64,000 bases of DNA, from positions 204,812-268,811 of the forward strand of contig JAUJYZ010000290.1 of assembly GCA_033675265.1 (NCBI GenBank). Direction: 5' to 3'. Of this stretch, positions 40,730-53,003 are shown piece after piece (positions within the stretch are counted from its first letter, which is position 1; every line of letters begins with the position of its first letter). A model generated the notes under the pieces. It saw only the letters and a list, made by a program, of their open reading frames with translations. It was not told where the DNA came from and searched no databases. Both the position numbers and the translations under genes were made by a program. Source of the DNA: Actinostola sp. cb2023 (Eukaryota; Cnidaria; Anthozoa; Actiniaria; Actinostolidae).

Positions 40730-42005
40730 ATGGATTTCTTGGAGGTAGGGACTCGAGAGGCACAGTGTTTTCAAGGGAAAAAACATATATTTCTTCATTG
40801 TATCGACGAAGAATGCACCGTAAAAGTTTCCCTGGAAAGCTGTCCGTGTTTAGAAGCGAATGTCGTGCTGGCACATATAAGTTTTCCTGAGAAAATGACG
40901 GAAAGGAGGATTTGTTTATTCCCCTACGATCAGTCCATCTTGGATATTTTGAAGGATCTAAAGTCTCCTGTTTTTCTGGAAATCCTAAGCAGCTGTGAAA
41001 TAACGGTAAGTTATATTCTATATACGTAAATTGAAGTCCTAACGTTGATCTTTTCTTGTTTTGAAATCAAAATGTTGAAAAAATCGCCCCTTTATCTCGA
41101 GTTGGCTACGTGTCCAATTATGATTTTCAACAATATAATTAAGATTTATGTTCCGTTCAATAACTTACTATCTGTGAAGATAGCTGTTCAGTTTCCATTA
41201 TTAATATGTTACCCTCAAATATTCTCTGAACTTAGCTATAATATAATACTAACTTGCTCCATGGTTTTGATATTAGGTGGAACAAAGACAGAAGGCAATA
41301 ATATTTGATTTCGATGTCATCCTAAGTGTTCTATCTCATAATGTCAAGCCAATCCTTGATTACGAAGGTGAAGATGACGAGGAACTAAGGCATGTACCAT
41401 GGCTAGATTTAGAGAAATGTAATTGCAACTGTACTGGGTCTAATCCTCCTGGAACTGTAATACTGAACACACAGACCAATTAAGTACAGCAACCAGCTAG
41501 AGAATAAGTATCTGATGCTAGTGATGTAGATGATGATTCATGTATGGAGGCCCTAATAGATTTAGATATTGATGATGATGATAATATTGAATATGAACAA
41601 CAGGCAAGGCAGTTATTTAGTGAACATTTTGCATTAAAAGGCAGTAGTTATCATGAAGATTGCCAGAAGGCACTGAGAGAATGCAAGAATAAGGAAATTA
41701 ATAATGAGGAAATTCAAATCAGAGTCACTTCAGAACCCACCAACCCTAGGGATAAAAATGCTATGATTGTAGAATCTTTCATTGCTAATAAATGGCAACG
41801 TGTGGGTTATATTGCAAGGCAAAAAATAAAGAAATTGAAAACTGCAATGCTAGGCAATGAAATTCAAAGTGTACAATTTAAGTTTATCAGTCATAAGTAC
41901 ATACCAGATTTGAATGATTGGTTGTATTGTCCAGTAATTTTAATCACCAAGTATAACAACTGGCTACCAACTAATCCCAATTACAAATACAATGATCCCA
42001 TCTAA
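40730..42005 (+). pseudogene. HIRAN-domain protein gene, copy 1
   Basis: Exon 1 (40,730-41,005) encodes MDFLEVGTREAQCFQGKKHI and onward, ending at donor ACG|GTAAGT. Exon 2 (from 41,277, after ATTAG) encodes VEQRQKAIIFDFDVILSVLS, an acidic segment and CNCNCTGS, and meets TAA at 41,481. In the same frame, after a second TAA at 41,505, the sequence continues (SDASDVDDDS, then MEALIDLDID from 41,544) into a HIRAN domain with EPTNPRDKNAMIVES and WQRVGYIARQ, ending at 42,005. HIRAN domains bind DNA 3' ends in Rad5/HLTF remodellers and also occur in mobile-element proteins. Two stops in one frame, shared by all copies, mean either a pseudogene fixed before amplification or two separate products. Copy 1 alone has Pro in LFPYDQS. 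Confidence 0.65.
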
Positions 42006-42240
42006 TTATACACATAAAGGTAGAGTGATTTCACTAATAACATGAATCAAGTAACTTTGTCAAATTGAACATTATTTGTTTTTTTACCGACATGTACATG
42101 TATGTAGAAGATGCCAGTTTTTGACATCACATGACAACCAATAATATATTATTTAATTAAACTAATTTATTATGTTTGCTATAAGTAGCTGATATGATTA
42201 ATTCAATAAATTGTTTATTCAATAATTGGTGACAGTCCAT

Positions 42241-44883
42241 TTACTGATTATTTTCCTCAATTGGGAACAAGAAACCAGATGGAGGTGGTACACCAGCCCT
42301 GGGACGGTGATGTTCCTGTCTAATAGTTCTGGCATTCCTGGCTGGTAGAAATGCTCTACCAGACACAAATTGGGCCAGACTCTCTCTCTGGTTTCTTCGT
42401 ACCCTGTGAAGGCGCAAGGTATTTCTGTTGGCCTGTCCACCTGCACCATCATCACCATCATCGTCATCATCATCATCATCATCATCATCAGGTCTGACAT
42501 CAAAGTTATCAAGTGGATCTTCTCTGTAGCGCTCATTGGCTGTCCAATAATAAAATGGCAGGTTGGCATTGAGGCGTTTAGAAAACTCTCTGAAACAAAA
42601 GATATATCAACTGTGACGGCAAATACAATTAATCCATAATACAATTAATACCTGTGCCAACAAATTAAAAACATTCTCAACAAATGTCTCCCAGCTTGCA
42701 CTACTGACCAATAGGCTTTGGGTATTGCAATATAAGCAATGAATGTTCAGATTGCCAATATACAGTACTTACAATGTAAGTACATATTTCATCCTACATG
42801 TATGCCATAAATAAAAGTTACTTTGATATACCGGTATGTACAGTATGTGGTTCTAATTGTGAACACTGTTCAGTTAATGTGTACCCTGGTTACCAGATGC
42901 TATTATTTTATCTCTCTCGAGTCGTAGGCGCTCTCGTAGAGTTTAGAAAGAGATAAAATGATAGCCTCTGGTACCCAGTGTTCACAATTAGAACCGTTCA
43001 CAGTTAGAACCACATACTGTACCTTACAAGCTTTGGTCATGTCTGATGGAAGACTTTAAGAGTGAAAGCATTGCCAAGGTGACTGTGTGTTATCCCCAAA
43101 AAACACTCTACATCATCAGTTGTTGCTGCTCTGGGGTGTTCAGGATATCCAAGCTCTGTGTTGAGGGTCCGTCTGAACTCTTGACTTTCAATGTTTCCAG
43201 TGACTTCAATCACAACCTCTCTTGTAGCTCATGCATTGCCCTGCAAGCTGTTCCAACTAGTCCATTCATATTCCAAGTTACTCCTATTTTGGAAGCTACA
43301 TCACTCACAGGATTGTCAACAATATGCAGTACATCCTTGGTTGATCTTTTTTTCATCAGGGCAAGGAGTGAATTATTGATGTCACACAAGGATATATCAT
43401 TACTACTTGTGAGTTTAGATATTATACTCAGTAGCAGCTTATTAAGGCACTGATTAGAGACTTTTTGTAGTAACTTAGAATGCAAGACAACAAGCTGATT
43501 TTCAGTCAGTTTTTCAATTTGTTTGATAATGATAGGGGGGACACCACTCAAGCAAGCTTGACATATCTTTGGCTGGTCTGGAGGCACATCTACATTCTCT
43601 TTGTCGTGTTCCTCTCCTAGGTAGAATTCTGCAGTAAGTCCATGTGCGTCTTCTGCTTCAGCAACAGTCTTGTACTTAGTCCTGAGACGATTAACTACTC
43701 TCTGGCGTACTGACTGAGCTGTAATGAAATACATACATTGTACATGTAAGTACATGTATATACTCTAGCTAGCCAGTGTTTTGAACAGAACATTGAGTTT
43801 TTCACATATCGTTACAATGAAAACTAATTTATTCACCTGAACGGATATGAGGTACTCCAGCAGTAGCCTGAATGTATTTTGCTGCTTCAACCCAATACTT
43901 GTGTATTTGCCCTTGTTCAGTTTTCATAGAAGGCCACTCTGCTTCTGAATGCTGTTGATCTTTATACAGTGCAACATACTGAATGAGAGCACAATCTTCA
44001 GCCTTTGAACAATTTCTTCTTGGACCCTTTAAAAGTTTGCCAGGAGATCTCCCAATACGAAATGTGCGTTGAATAACTGCTCTAAATGAAGAAGTCCTAC
44101 TTGCACTTGGGTCAGATGAAGATGGAGAGCCAACCACCTGCGTATACGTGTACATGATTTAATAATTAAATTGTACCATATAAACTTACGCGTAAACTTA
44201 TATATATATATCTGTGGCAAATATATTTATTAAAACAAAAATAAATAGACAAAATAAAAGGTTAAAATGATAATCAAAGACTCACTTGTATAGCTTCTGG
44301 ATCTCTCTGTTGAAATGCAAGAGATCTCCGAGACGATTCTCGCTCAGCTGCTGGCTTGTTCTCTTTCCTGTCGTGGGGAGTGATTCCTGTAGTCGTGGTG
44401 TTTCTAAAAAATATAAAATAGAAAGAACACATTCTTAATGTTCAGGAGCTTCTAAGACAATAATATCAGTCAACATACATGTATGCAGGGCGCTATTATA
44501 GCGCCCTGATGTATGTGTACGAACGAAGCCATATGAGATTTGTTATTGTTTAAGAGTCGCTCGACCATAAAAAAGGCAAAATTCATGGCTTTTGTTCTGG
44601 GCTTAAACGAGGGGACCTTAGGGGACCTTTGCAAGAATAAGAAACAAAATGTATTCATATTTAAGGAAAACGGGGTATTTTCTCAAATGATTTCATTTTC
44701 AACAAGGACTTTTGATGTTTTCTGATAGCTACTTGAGCATTTTCGAAGCGCTCAAAAAATTCATAAAATGTCGATAAATTTTAAAAATAAAAATAACCTT
44801 TACAAAAGCAACTCTGAAGCTAATATTTATAGTGAACATAAAGTAAGTATTAGAAAACCATTTCCTTACCTTTGCATGGCCAT
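42241..44883 (-). pseudogene. Convergent multi-exon gene with Myb/SANT-like region and TTDDVECFF motif, copy 1
   Basis: Exons read from the sequence: 44,883-44,870 (MAMQ); 44,403-44,286; 44,137-43,837; 43,718 to about 43,214; about 43,213-43,023; and 42,589-42,241. The splice sites of the first four are canonical and in phase. The N-terminal half is basic, then has a Myb/SANT-like trihelical stretch (EDCALIQYVALY, YWVEAAKYIQ, SVRQRVVNRLRTKY). A long helical segment follows. After a frameshift at about 43,214 come EVVIEVTGNIESQEFRRTL and HPRAATTDDVECFLG. The last exon gives REFSKRLNANLPFYYWTANE, a poly-Asp run and a basic tail. The DVECFF-like Glu block resembles the final acidic motif of P-element/THAP9 transposases. 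Function is inferred and uncertain. Confidence 0.5.
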
Positions 44884-45001
44884 TCGAACAGAAATCTCCT
44901 CGAAAACTCCAAACAAACATGAGTATCAAATCCGCCTCGACTATGTACATTTTTGTAATTAGTTATAGTTATTGTAATGCGCACTTGATCATTTTATGAA
45001 A

Positions 45002-45056
45002 AGTGCGCAATATAAATTAATAAATTATTATTATTATTATTATTATCGAGTTAATC
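45002..45056 (+). repeat. Retroposon-like 3' tail with (TTA)n inside each array transposon
   Basis: A short hairpin (GCGCACTT...AAGTGCGC) and 'AATATAAATTAATAAATTA' followed by (TTA)n resemble LINE/SINE 3' ends. It is repeated at the same place in the other copies, so it predates amplification. Confidence 0.35.
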
Positions 45057-45114
45057 AGTTCGCCCTAAAGCGCGCTCGCAAAGCATTAGTGGGATAGGTA
45101 GCGCATCCTCCTTG

Positions 45115-46021
45115 CCTTCTACTAATAATATCAGGAATAAAATGTTTGGCCTCTATCAAATTTTCTTTACAGCAGCAGTATGAAATTGACACACACCACA
45201 GGAAACCCATGTTACTTAACCCACAAAACATAACTTTTCTTCATTTATTCGAGTTCTGAGACCGCACAAACGTATACCATATCCTTAAGAGAGCATCCGT
45301 CATAGGACAAGGCAGGGATGATACTTGCCATCTCTCCGATTTCAATGAAACTCAACCAAAATAAAGGCCTCACCTGAAAACTCATCAAGCCAAAGTAGCT
45401 CCGATTTTAATCCATTTCCGGGGGAGTTAGACCAACCCCCTCGTTTTTTCAGTAATTATTCAAATATTTCCTTGAAAAGTACTATAAAGGTAAGCCTCTT
45501 TCCTGCTCACCCAATAGTTTCTTTTCTTCTTTTATGTGAGTAATTGTATGCCTTTTGTTGACTTATAGCAGAAGCACTGATATCTTTGAAAAGTTTTGAC
45601 CATCGATGTCACATCGTACGATGTACATGTCTGTACATGTACATATCACAATGCAGACTATAAACAACATCATAACATTTGACTTACAATTTAGAATAAT
45701 CAACGAAAGCACCAACATACATTTCGTTGACATTTTCCACTGAGAAGTCTTTCAACTTTGAAAGCTAAAGCGTTTAAACTTGCTTGAACACTGATTCGAA
45801 GTTGATTGAAAGATACAAGTGACAATATAATTGACAAGGCGCCACGACTTTGTATGATAACACAAGCGCGGAAAGTTGATTGACAGCTGTCAATCATTAC
45901 CTATGTCACACACAACATTTTTCAATAGTGTAAATTTGACAATATTGCAGTGAAAATATCTCCAATGAGGCACCTTCGTTTTCAAAAGTAACTACATCAA
46001 GAGTTAGACCAACCCTTCTAC
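45115..46021. repeat. Array spacer 1 (non-transposon flank)
   Basis: 907 bp from the target duplication to the next copy. The same sequence recurs at 50,498-51,402, 55,879-56,783 and 61,263-62,167, and partially, more diverged, at 39,908-40,642. No convincing gene; palindromes such as TGTACATGTCTGTACATGTACA occur near 45,620. Confidence 0.9.
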
Positions 46022-46108
46022 CAAGGAGGATGCGCTACCTATCCCATAATCCTTTGCGAATGAACTATATTATCAATTTTTCGTGTCACGTGACCACTTC
46101 ATTCGTTC

Positions 46109-47384
46109 ATGGATTTCTTGGAGGTAGGGACTCGAGAGGCACAGTGTTTTCAAGGGAAAAAACATATATTTCTTCATTGTATCGACGAAGAATGCACCGT
46201 AAAAGTTTCCCTGGAAAGCTGTCCGTGTTTAGAAGCGAATGTCGTGCTGGCACATATAAGTTTTCCTGAGAAAATGACGGAAAGGAGGATTTGTTTATTC
46301 TCCTACGATCAGTCCATCTTGGATATTTTGAAGGATCTAAAGTCTCCTGTTTTTCTGGAAATCCTAAGCAGCTGTGAAATAACGGTAAGTTATATTCTAT
46401 ATACGTAAATTGAAGTCCTAACGTCGATCTTTTCTTGTTTTGAAATCAAAATGTTGAAAAAATCGCCCCTTTATCTCGAGTTGGCTACGTGTCCAATTAT
46501 GATTTTCAACAATATAATTAAGATTTATGTTCCGTTCAATAACTTACTATCTGTGAAGATAGCTGTTCAGTTTCCATTATTAATATGTTACCCTCAAATA
46601 TTCTCTGAACTTAGCTATAATATAATACTAACTTGCTCCATGGTTTTGATATTAGGTGGAACAAAGACAGAAGGCAATAATATTTGATTTCGATGTCATC
46701 CTAAGTGTTCTATCTCATAATGTCAAGCCAATCCTTGATTACGAAGGTGAAGATGACGAGGAACTAAGGCATGTACCATGGCTAGATTTAGAGAAATGTA
46801 ATTGCAACTGTACTGGGTCTAATCCTCCTGGAACTGTAATACTGAACACACAGACCAATTAAGTACAGCAACCAGCTAGAGAATAAGTATCTGATGCTAG
46901 TGATGTAGATGATGATTCATGTATGGAGGCCCTAATAGATTTAGATATTGATGATGATGATAATATTGAATATGAACAACAGGCAAGGCAGTTATTTAGT
47001 GAACATTTTGCATTAAAAGGCAGTAGTTATCATGAAGATTGCCAGAAGGCACTGAGAGAATGCAAGAATAAGGAAATTAATAATGAGGAAATTCAAATCA
47101 GAGTCACTTCAGAACCCACCAACCCTAGGGATAAAAATGCTATGATTGTAGAATCTTTCATTGCTAATAAATGGCAACGTGTGGGTTATATTGCAAGGCA
47201 AAAAATAAAGAAATTGAAAACTGCAATGCTAGGCAATGAAATTCAAAGTGTACAATTTAAGTTTATCAGTCATAAGTACATACCAGATTTGAATGATTGG
47301 TTGTATTGTCCAGTAATTTTAATCACCAAGTATAACAACTGGCTACCAACTAATCCCAATTACAAATACAATGATCCCATCTAA
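46109..47384 (+). pseudogene. HIRAN-domain protein gene, copy 2
   Basis: Exon structure, both in-frame TAA stops and the HIRAN block (46,923-47,384) are as in copy 1. It has Ser instead of Pro in LFSYDQS, shared with copies 3-5. The exon-1 last codon is ACG, as in copy 1. Confidence 0.65.
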
Positions 47385-47619
47385 TTATACACATAAAGGT
47401 AGAGTGATTTCACTAATAACATGAATCAAGTAACTTTGTCAAATTGAACATTATTTGTTTTTTTACCGACATGTACATGTATGTAGAAGATGCCAGTTTT
47501 TGACATCACATGACAACCAATAATATATTATTTAATTAAACTAATTTATTATGTTTGCTATAAGTAGCTGATATGATTAATTCAATAAATTGTTTATTCA
47601 ATAATTGGTGACAGTCCAT

Positions 47620-50264
47620 TTACTGATTATTTTCCTCAATTGGGAACAAGAAACCAGATGGAGGTGGTACACCAGCCCTGGGACGGTGATGTTCCTGTCT
47701 AATAGTTCTGGCATTCCTGGCTGGTAGAAATGCTCTACCAGACACAAATTGGGCCAGACTCTCTCTCTGGTTTCTTCGTACCCTGTGAAGGCGCAAGGTA
47801 TTTCTGTTGGCCTGTCCACCTGCACCATCATCACCATCATCGTCATCATCATCATCATCATCATCATCAGGTCTGACATCAAAGTTATCAAGTGGATCTT
47901 CTCTGTAGCGCTCATTGGCTGTCCAATAATAAAATGGCAGGTTGGCATTGAGGCGTTTAGAAAACTCTCTGAAACAAAAGATATATCAACTGTGACGGCA
48001 AATACAATTAATCCATAATACAATTAATACCTGTGCCAACAAATTAAAAACATTCTCAACAAATGTCTCCCAGCTTGCACTACTGACCAATAGGCTTTGG
48101 GTATTGCAATATAAGCAATGAATGTTCAGACTGCCAATATACAGTACTTACAATGTAAGTACATATTTCATCCTACATGTATGCCATAAATAAAAGTTAC
48201 TTTGATATACCGGTATGTACAGTATGTGGTTCTAATTGTGAACACTGTTCAGTTAATGTGTACCCTGGTTACCAGATGCTATTATTTTATCTCTCTCGAG
48301 TCGTAGGCGCTCTCGTAGAGTTTAGAAAGAGATAAAATGATAGCCTCTGGTACCCAGTGTTCACAATTAGAACCGTTCATAGTTAGAACCACATACTGTA
48401 CCTTACAAGCTTTGGTCATGTCTGATGGAAGACTTTAAGAGTGAAAGCATTGCCAAGGTGACTGTGTGTTATCCCCAAAAAACACTCTACATCATCAGTT
48501 GTTGCTGCTCTGGGGTGTTCAGGATATCCAAGCTCTGTGTTGAGGGTCCGTCTGAACTCTTGACTTTCAATGTTTCCAGTGACTTCAATCACAACCTCTC
48601 TTGTAGCTCATGCATTGCCCTGCAAGCTGTTCCAACTAGTCCATTCATATTCCAAGTTACTCCTATTTTGGAAGCTACATCACTCACAGGATTGTCAACA
48701 ATATGCAGTACATCCTTGGTTGATCTTTTTTTCATCAGGGCAAGGAGTGAATTATTGATGTCACCACAAGGATATATCATTACTACTTGTGAGTTTAGAT
48801 ATTATACTCAGTAGCAGCTTATTAAGGCACTGATTAGAGACTTTTTGTAGTAACTTAGAATGCAAGACAACAAGCTGATTTTCAGTCAGTTTTTCAATTT
48901 GTTTGATAATGATAGGGGGGACACCACTCAAGCAAGCTTGACATATCTTTGGCTGGTCTGGAGGCACATCTACATTCTCTTTGTCGTGTTCCTCTCCTAG
49001 GTAGAATTCTGCAGTAAGTCCATGTGCGTCTTCTGCTTCAGCAACAGTCTTGTACTTAGTCCTGAGACGATTAACTACTCTCTGGCGTACTGACTGAGCT
49101 GTAATGAAATACATACATTGTACATGTAAGTACATGTATATACTCTAGCTAGCCAGTGTTTTGAACAGAACATTGAGTTTTTCACATATCGTTACAATGA
49201 AAACTAATTTATTCACCTGAACGGATATGAGGTACTCCAGCAGTAGCCTGAATGTATTTTGCTGCTTCAACCCAATACTTGTGTATTTGCCCTTGTTCAG
49301 TTTTCATAGAAGGCCACTCTGCTTCTGAATGCTGTTGATCTTTATACAGTGCAACATACTGAATGAGAGCACAATCTTCAGCCTTTGAACAATTTCTTCT
49401 TGGACCCTTTAAAAGTTTGCCAGGAGATCTCCCAATACGAAATGTGCGTTGAATAACTGCTCTAAATGAAGAAGTCCTACTTGCACTTGGGTCAGATGAA
49501 GATGGAGAGCCAACCACCTGCGTATACGTGTACATGATTTAATAATTAAATTGTACCATATAAACTTACGCGTAAACTTATATATATATATCTGTGGCAA
49601 ATATATTTATTAAAACAAAAATAAATAGACAAAATAAAAGGTTAAAATGATAATCAAAGACTCACTTGTATAGCTTCTGGATCTCTCTGTTGAAATGCAA
49701 GAGATCTCCGAGACGATTCTCGCTCAGCTGCTGGCTTGTTCTCTTTCCTGTCGTGGGGAGTGATTCCTGTAGTCGTGGTGTTTCTAAAAAATATAAAATA
49801 GAAAGAACACATTCTTAATGTTCAGGAGCTTCTAAGACAATAATATCAGTCAACATACATGTATGCAGGGCGCTATTATAGCGCCCTGATGTATGTGTAC
49901 GAACGAAGCCATATGAGATTTGTTATTGTTTAAGAGTCGCTCGACCATAAAAAAGGCAAAATTCATGGCTTTTGTTCTGGGCTTAAACGAGGGGACCTTA
50001 GGGGACCTTTGCAAGAATAAGAAACAAAATGTATTCATATTTTAAGGAAAACGGGGTATTTTCTCAAATGATTTCATTTTCAACAAGGACTTTTGATGTT
50101 TTCTGATAGCTACTTGAGCATTTTCGAAGCGCTCAAAAAATTCATAAAATGTCGATAAATTTTAAAAATAAAAATAACCTTTACAAAAGCAACTCTGAAG
50201 CTAATATTTATAGTGAACATAAAGTAAGTATTAGAAAACCATTTCCTTACCTTTGCATGGCCAT
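47620..50264 (-). pseudogene. Convergent Myb/TTDDVECFF gene, copy 2
   Basis: Same exons as copy 1. An extra base near 48,763 (GTCACCACAAGG versus GTCACACAAGG) adds a private frameshift in the fourth exon, splitting it at 48,761-48,780. Confidence 0.5.
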
Positions 50265-50497
50265 TCGAACAGAAATCTCCTCGAAAACTCCAAACAAACA
50301 TGAGTATCAAATCCGCCTCGACTATGTACATTTTTGTAATTAGTTATAGTTATTGTAATGCGCACTTGATCATTTTATGAAAAGTGCGCAATATAAATTA
50401 ATAAAAATTATTATTATTATTATTATTATCGAGTTAATCAGTTCGCCCTAAAGCGCGCTCGCAAAGCATTAGTGGGATAGGTAGCGCATCCTCCTTG

Positions 50498-51402
50498 CCT
50501 TCTACTAATAATATCAGGAATAAAATGTTTGGCCTCTATCAAATTTTCTTTACAGCAGCAGTATGAAATTGACACACACCACAGGAAACCCATGTTACTT
50601 AACCCACAAAACATAACTTTTCTTCATTTATTCGAGTTCTGAGACCGCACAAACGTATACCATATCCTTAAGAGAGCATCCGTCATAGGACAAGGCAGGG
50701 ATGATACTTGCCATCTCTCCGATTTCAATGAAACTCAACCAAAATAAAGGCCTCACCTGAAAACTCATCAAGCCAAAGTAGCTCCGATTTTAATCCATTT
50801 CCGGGGGAGTTAGACCAACCCCCTCGTTTTTTCAGTAATTATTCAAATATTTCCTTGAAAAGTACTATAAAGGTAAGCCTCTTTCCTGCTCACCCAATAG
50901 TTTCTTTTCTTCTTTTATGTGAGTAATTGTATGCCTTTTGTTGACTTATAGCAGAAGCACTGATATCTTTGAAAAGTTTTGACCATCGATGTCACATCGT
51001 ACGATGTACATGTCTGTACATGTACATATCACAATGCAGACTATAAACAACATCATAACATTTGACTTACAATTTAGAATAATCAACGAAAGCACCAACA
51101 TACATTTCGTTGACATTTTCCACTGAGAAGTCTTTCAACTTTGAAAGCTAAAGCGTTTAAACTTGCTTGAACACTGATTCGAAGTTGATTGAAAGATACA
51201 AGTGACAATATAATTGACAAGGCGCCACGACTTTGTATGATAACACAAGCGCGGAAAGTTGATTGACAGCTGTCAATCATTACCTATGTCACACAACATT
51301 TTTCAATAGTGTAAATTTGACAATATTGCAGTGAAAATATCTCCAATGAGGCACCTTCGTTTTCAAAAGTAACTACATCAAGAGTTAGACCAACCCTTCT
51401 AC
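50498..51402. repeat. Array spacer 2
   Basis: Near-identical to 45,115-46,021; 2 bp shorter at a CACA run. Confidence 0.9.
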
Positions 51403-51489
51403 CAAGGAGGATGCGCTACCTATCCCATAATCCTTTGCGAATGAACTATATTATCAATTTTTCGTGTCACGTGACCACTTCATTCGTTC

Positions 51490-52765
51490 ATGGATTTCTT
51501 GGAGGTAGGGACTCGAGAGGCACAGTGTTTTCAAGGGAAAAAACATATATTTCTTCATTGTATCGACGAAGAATGCACCGTAAAAGTTTCCCTGGAAAGC
51601 TGTCCGTGTTTAGAAGCGAATGTCGTGCTGGCACATATAAGTTTTCCTGAGAAAATGACGGAAAGGAGGATTTGTTTATTCTCCTACGATCAGTCCATCT
51701 TGGATATTTTGAAGGATCTAAAGTCTCCTGTTTTTCTGGAAATCCTAAGCAGCTGTGAAATAACCGTAAGTTATATTCTATATACGTAAATTGAAGTCCT
51801 AACGTCGATCTTTTCTTGTTTTGAAATCAAAATGTTGAAAAAATCGCCCCTTTATCTCGAGTTGGCTACGTGTCCAATTATGATTTTCAACAATATAATT
51901 AAGATTTATGTTCCGTTCAATAACTTACTATCTGTGAAGATAGCTGTTCAGTTTCCATTATTAATATGTTACCCTCAAATATTCTCTGAACTTAGCTATA
52001 ATATAATACTAACTTGCTCCATGGTTTTGATATTAGGTGGAACAAAGACAGAAGGCAATAATATTTGATTTCGATGTCATCCTAAGTGTTCTATCTCATA
52101 ATGTCAAGCCAATCCTTGATTACGAAGGTGAAGATGACGAGGAACTAAGGCATGTACCATGGCTAGATTTAGAGAAATGTAATTGCAACTGTACTGGGTC
52201 TAATCCTCCTGGAACTGTAATACTGAACACACAGACCAATTAAGTACAGCAACCAGCTAGAGAATAAGTATCTGATGCTAGTGATGTAGATGATGATTCA
52301 TGTATGGAGGCCCTAATAGATTTAGATATTGATGATGATGATAATATTGAATATGAACAACAGGCAAGGCAGTTATTTAGTGAACATTTTGCATTAAAAG
52401 GCAGTAGTTATCATGAAGATTGCCAGAAGGCACTGAGAGAATGCAAGAATAAGGAAATTAATAATGAGGAAATTCAAATCAGAGTCACTTCAGAACCCAC
52501 CAACCCTAGGGATAAAAATGCTATGATTGTAGAATCTTTCATTGCTAATAAATGGCAACGTGTGGGTTATATTGCAAGGCAAAAAATAAAGAAATTGAAA
52601 ACTGCAATGCTAGGCAATGAAATTCAAAGTGTACAATTTAAGTTTATCAGTCATAAGTACATACCAGATTTGAATGATTGGTTGTATTGTCCAGTAATTT
52701 TAATCACCAAGTATAACAACTGGCTACCAACTAATCCCAATTACAAATACAATGATCCCATCTAA
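51490..52765 (+). pseudogene. HIRAN-domain protein gene, copy 3
   Basis: As copy 1, with the same two internal TAA stops. The exon-1 terminal codon is ACC instead of ACG, shared with copies 4 and 5; the splice donor is preserved. Confidence 0.65.
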
Positions 52766-53003
52766 TTATTATACACATAAAGGTAGAGTGATTTCACTAA
52801 TAACATGAATCAAGTAACTTTGTCAAATTGAACATTATTTGTTTTTTTACCGACATGTACATGTATGTAGAAGATGCCAGTTTTTGACATCACATGACAA
52901 CCAATAATATATTATTTAATTAAACTAATTTATTATGTTTGCTATAAGTAGCTGATATGATTAATTCAATAAATTGTTTATTCAATAATTGGTGACAGTC
53001 CAT

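Larger units (their letters stand above)
40643..45114. mobile_element. Array transposon copy 1 (8-bp TSD, two convergent genes; P-like candidate)
   Basis: Perfect 25-bp inverted ends begin CAAGGAGGATGCGCTACCTA, extending imperfectly to about 40 bp. The flanking 8-bp duplication CCTTCTAC is exact (40,635-40,642 and 45,115-45,122). A HIRAN gene runs from the left end on plus; a multi-exon gene runs from the right on minus. CA-type ends and 8-bp duplications fit the P superfamily (also hAT and Zisupton). The minus-strand gene carries a P-like DDVECFF motif, but no full transposase is proven. Near the right end, 'AAGTGCGCAATATAAATTAA' plus (TTA)n at 45,002-45,056 looks like a retroposon 3' tail. 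Confidence 0.85.
46022..50497. mobile_element. Array transposon copy 2
   Basis: Same inverted ends and CCTTCTAC flanks as copy 1; 4,476 bp. Distinguishing changes include an extra base near 48,763. Confidence 0.9.

Noticed and set aside
40651..40890. 79-residue frame MRYLSHNPLRMNYI repeated in every array copy.
   Set aside because: It overlaps HIRAN exon 1 in another frame and begins inside the terminal inverted repeat. It repeats only because the unit repeats.
42219..42644. 141-residue minus-strand frame with a poly-Met run (and copies at 47,598, 52,982 and 58,365).
   Set aside because: The alternative frame reads as a plausible protein with a poly-Asp run and is the last exon of the convergent gene. 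The Met run is the same GAT repeat in a shifted frame.
45700..45897. 65-residue minus-strand frame in every array spacer.
   Set aside because: It has no domain or splice context. Its recurrence is explained by the tandem array.
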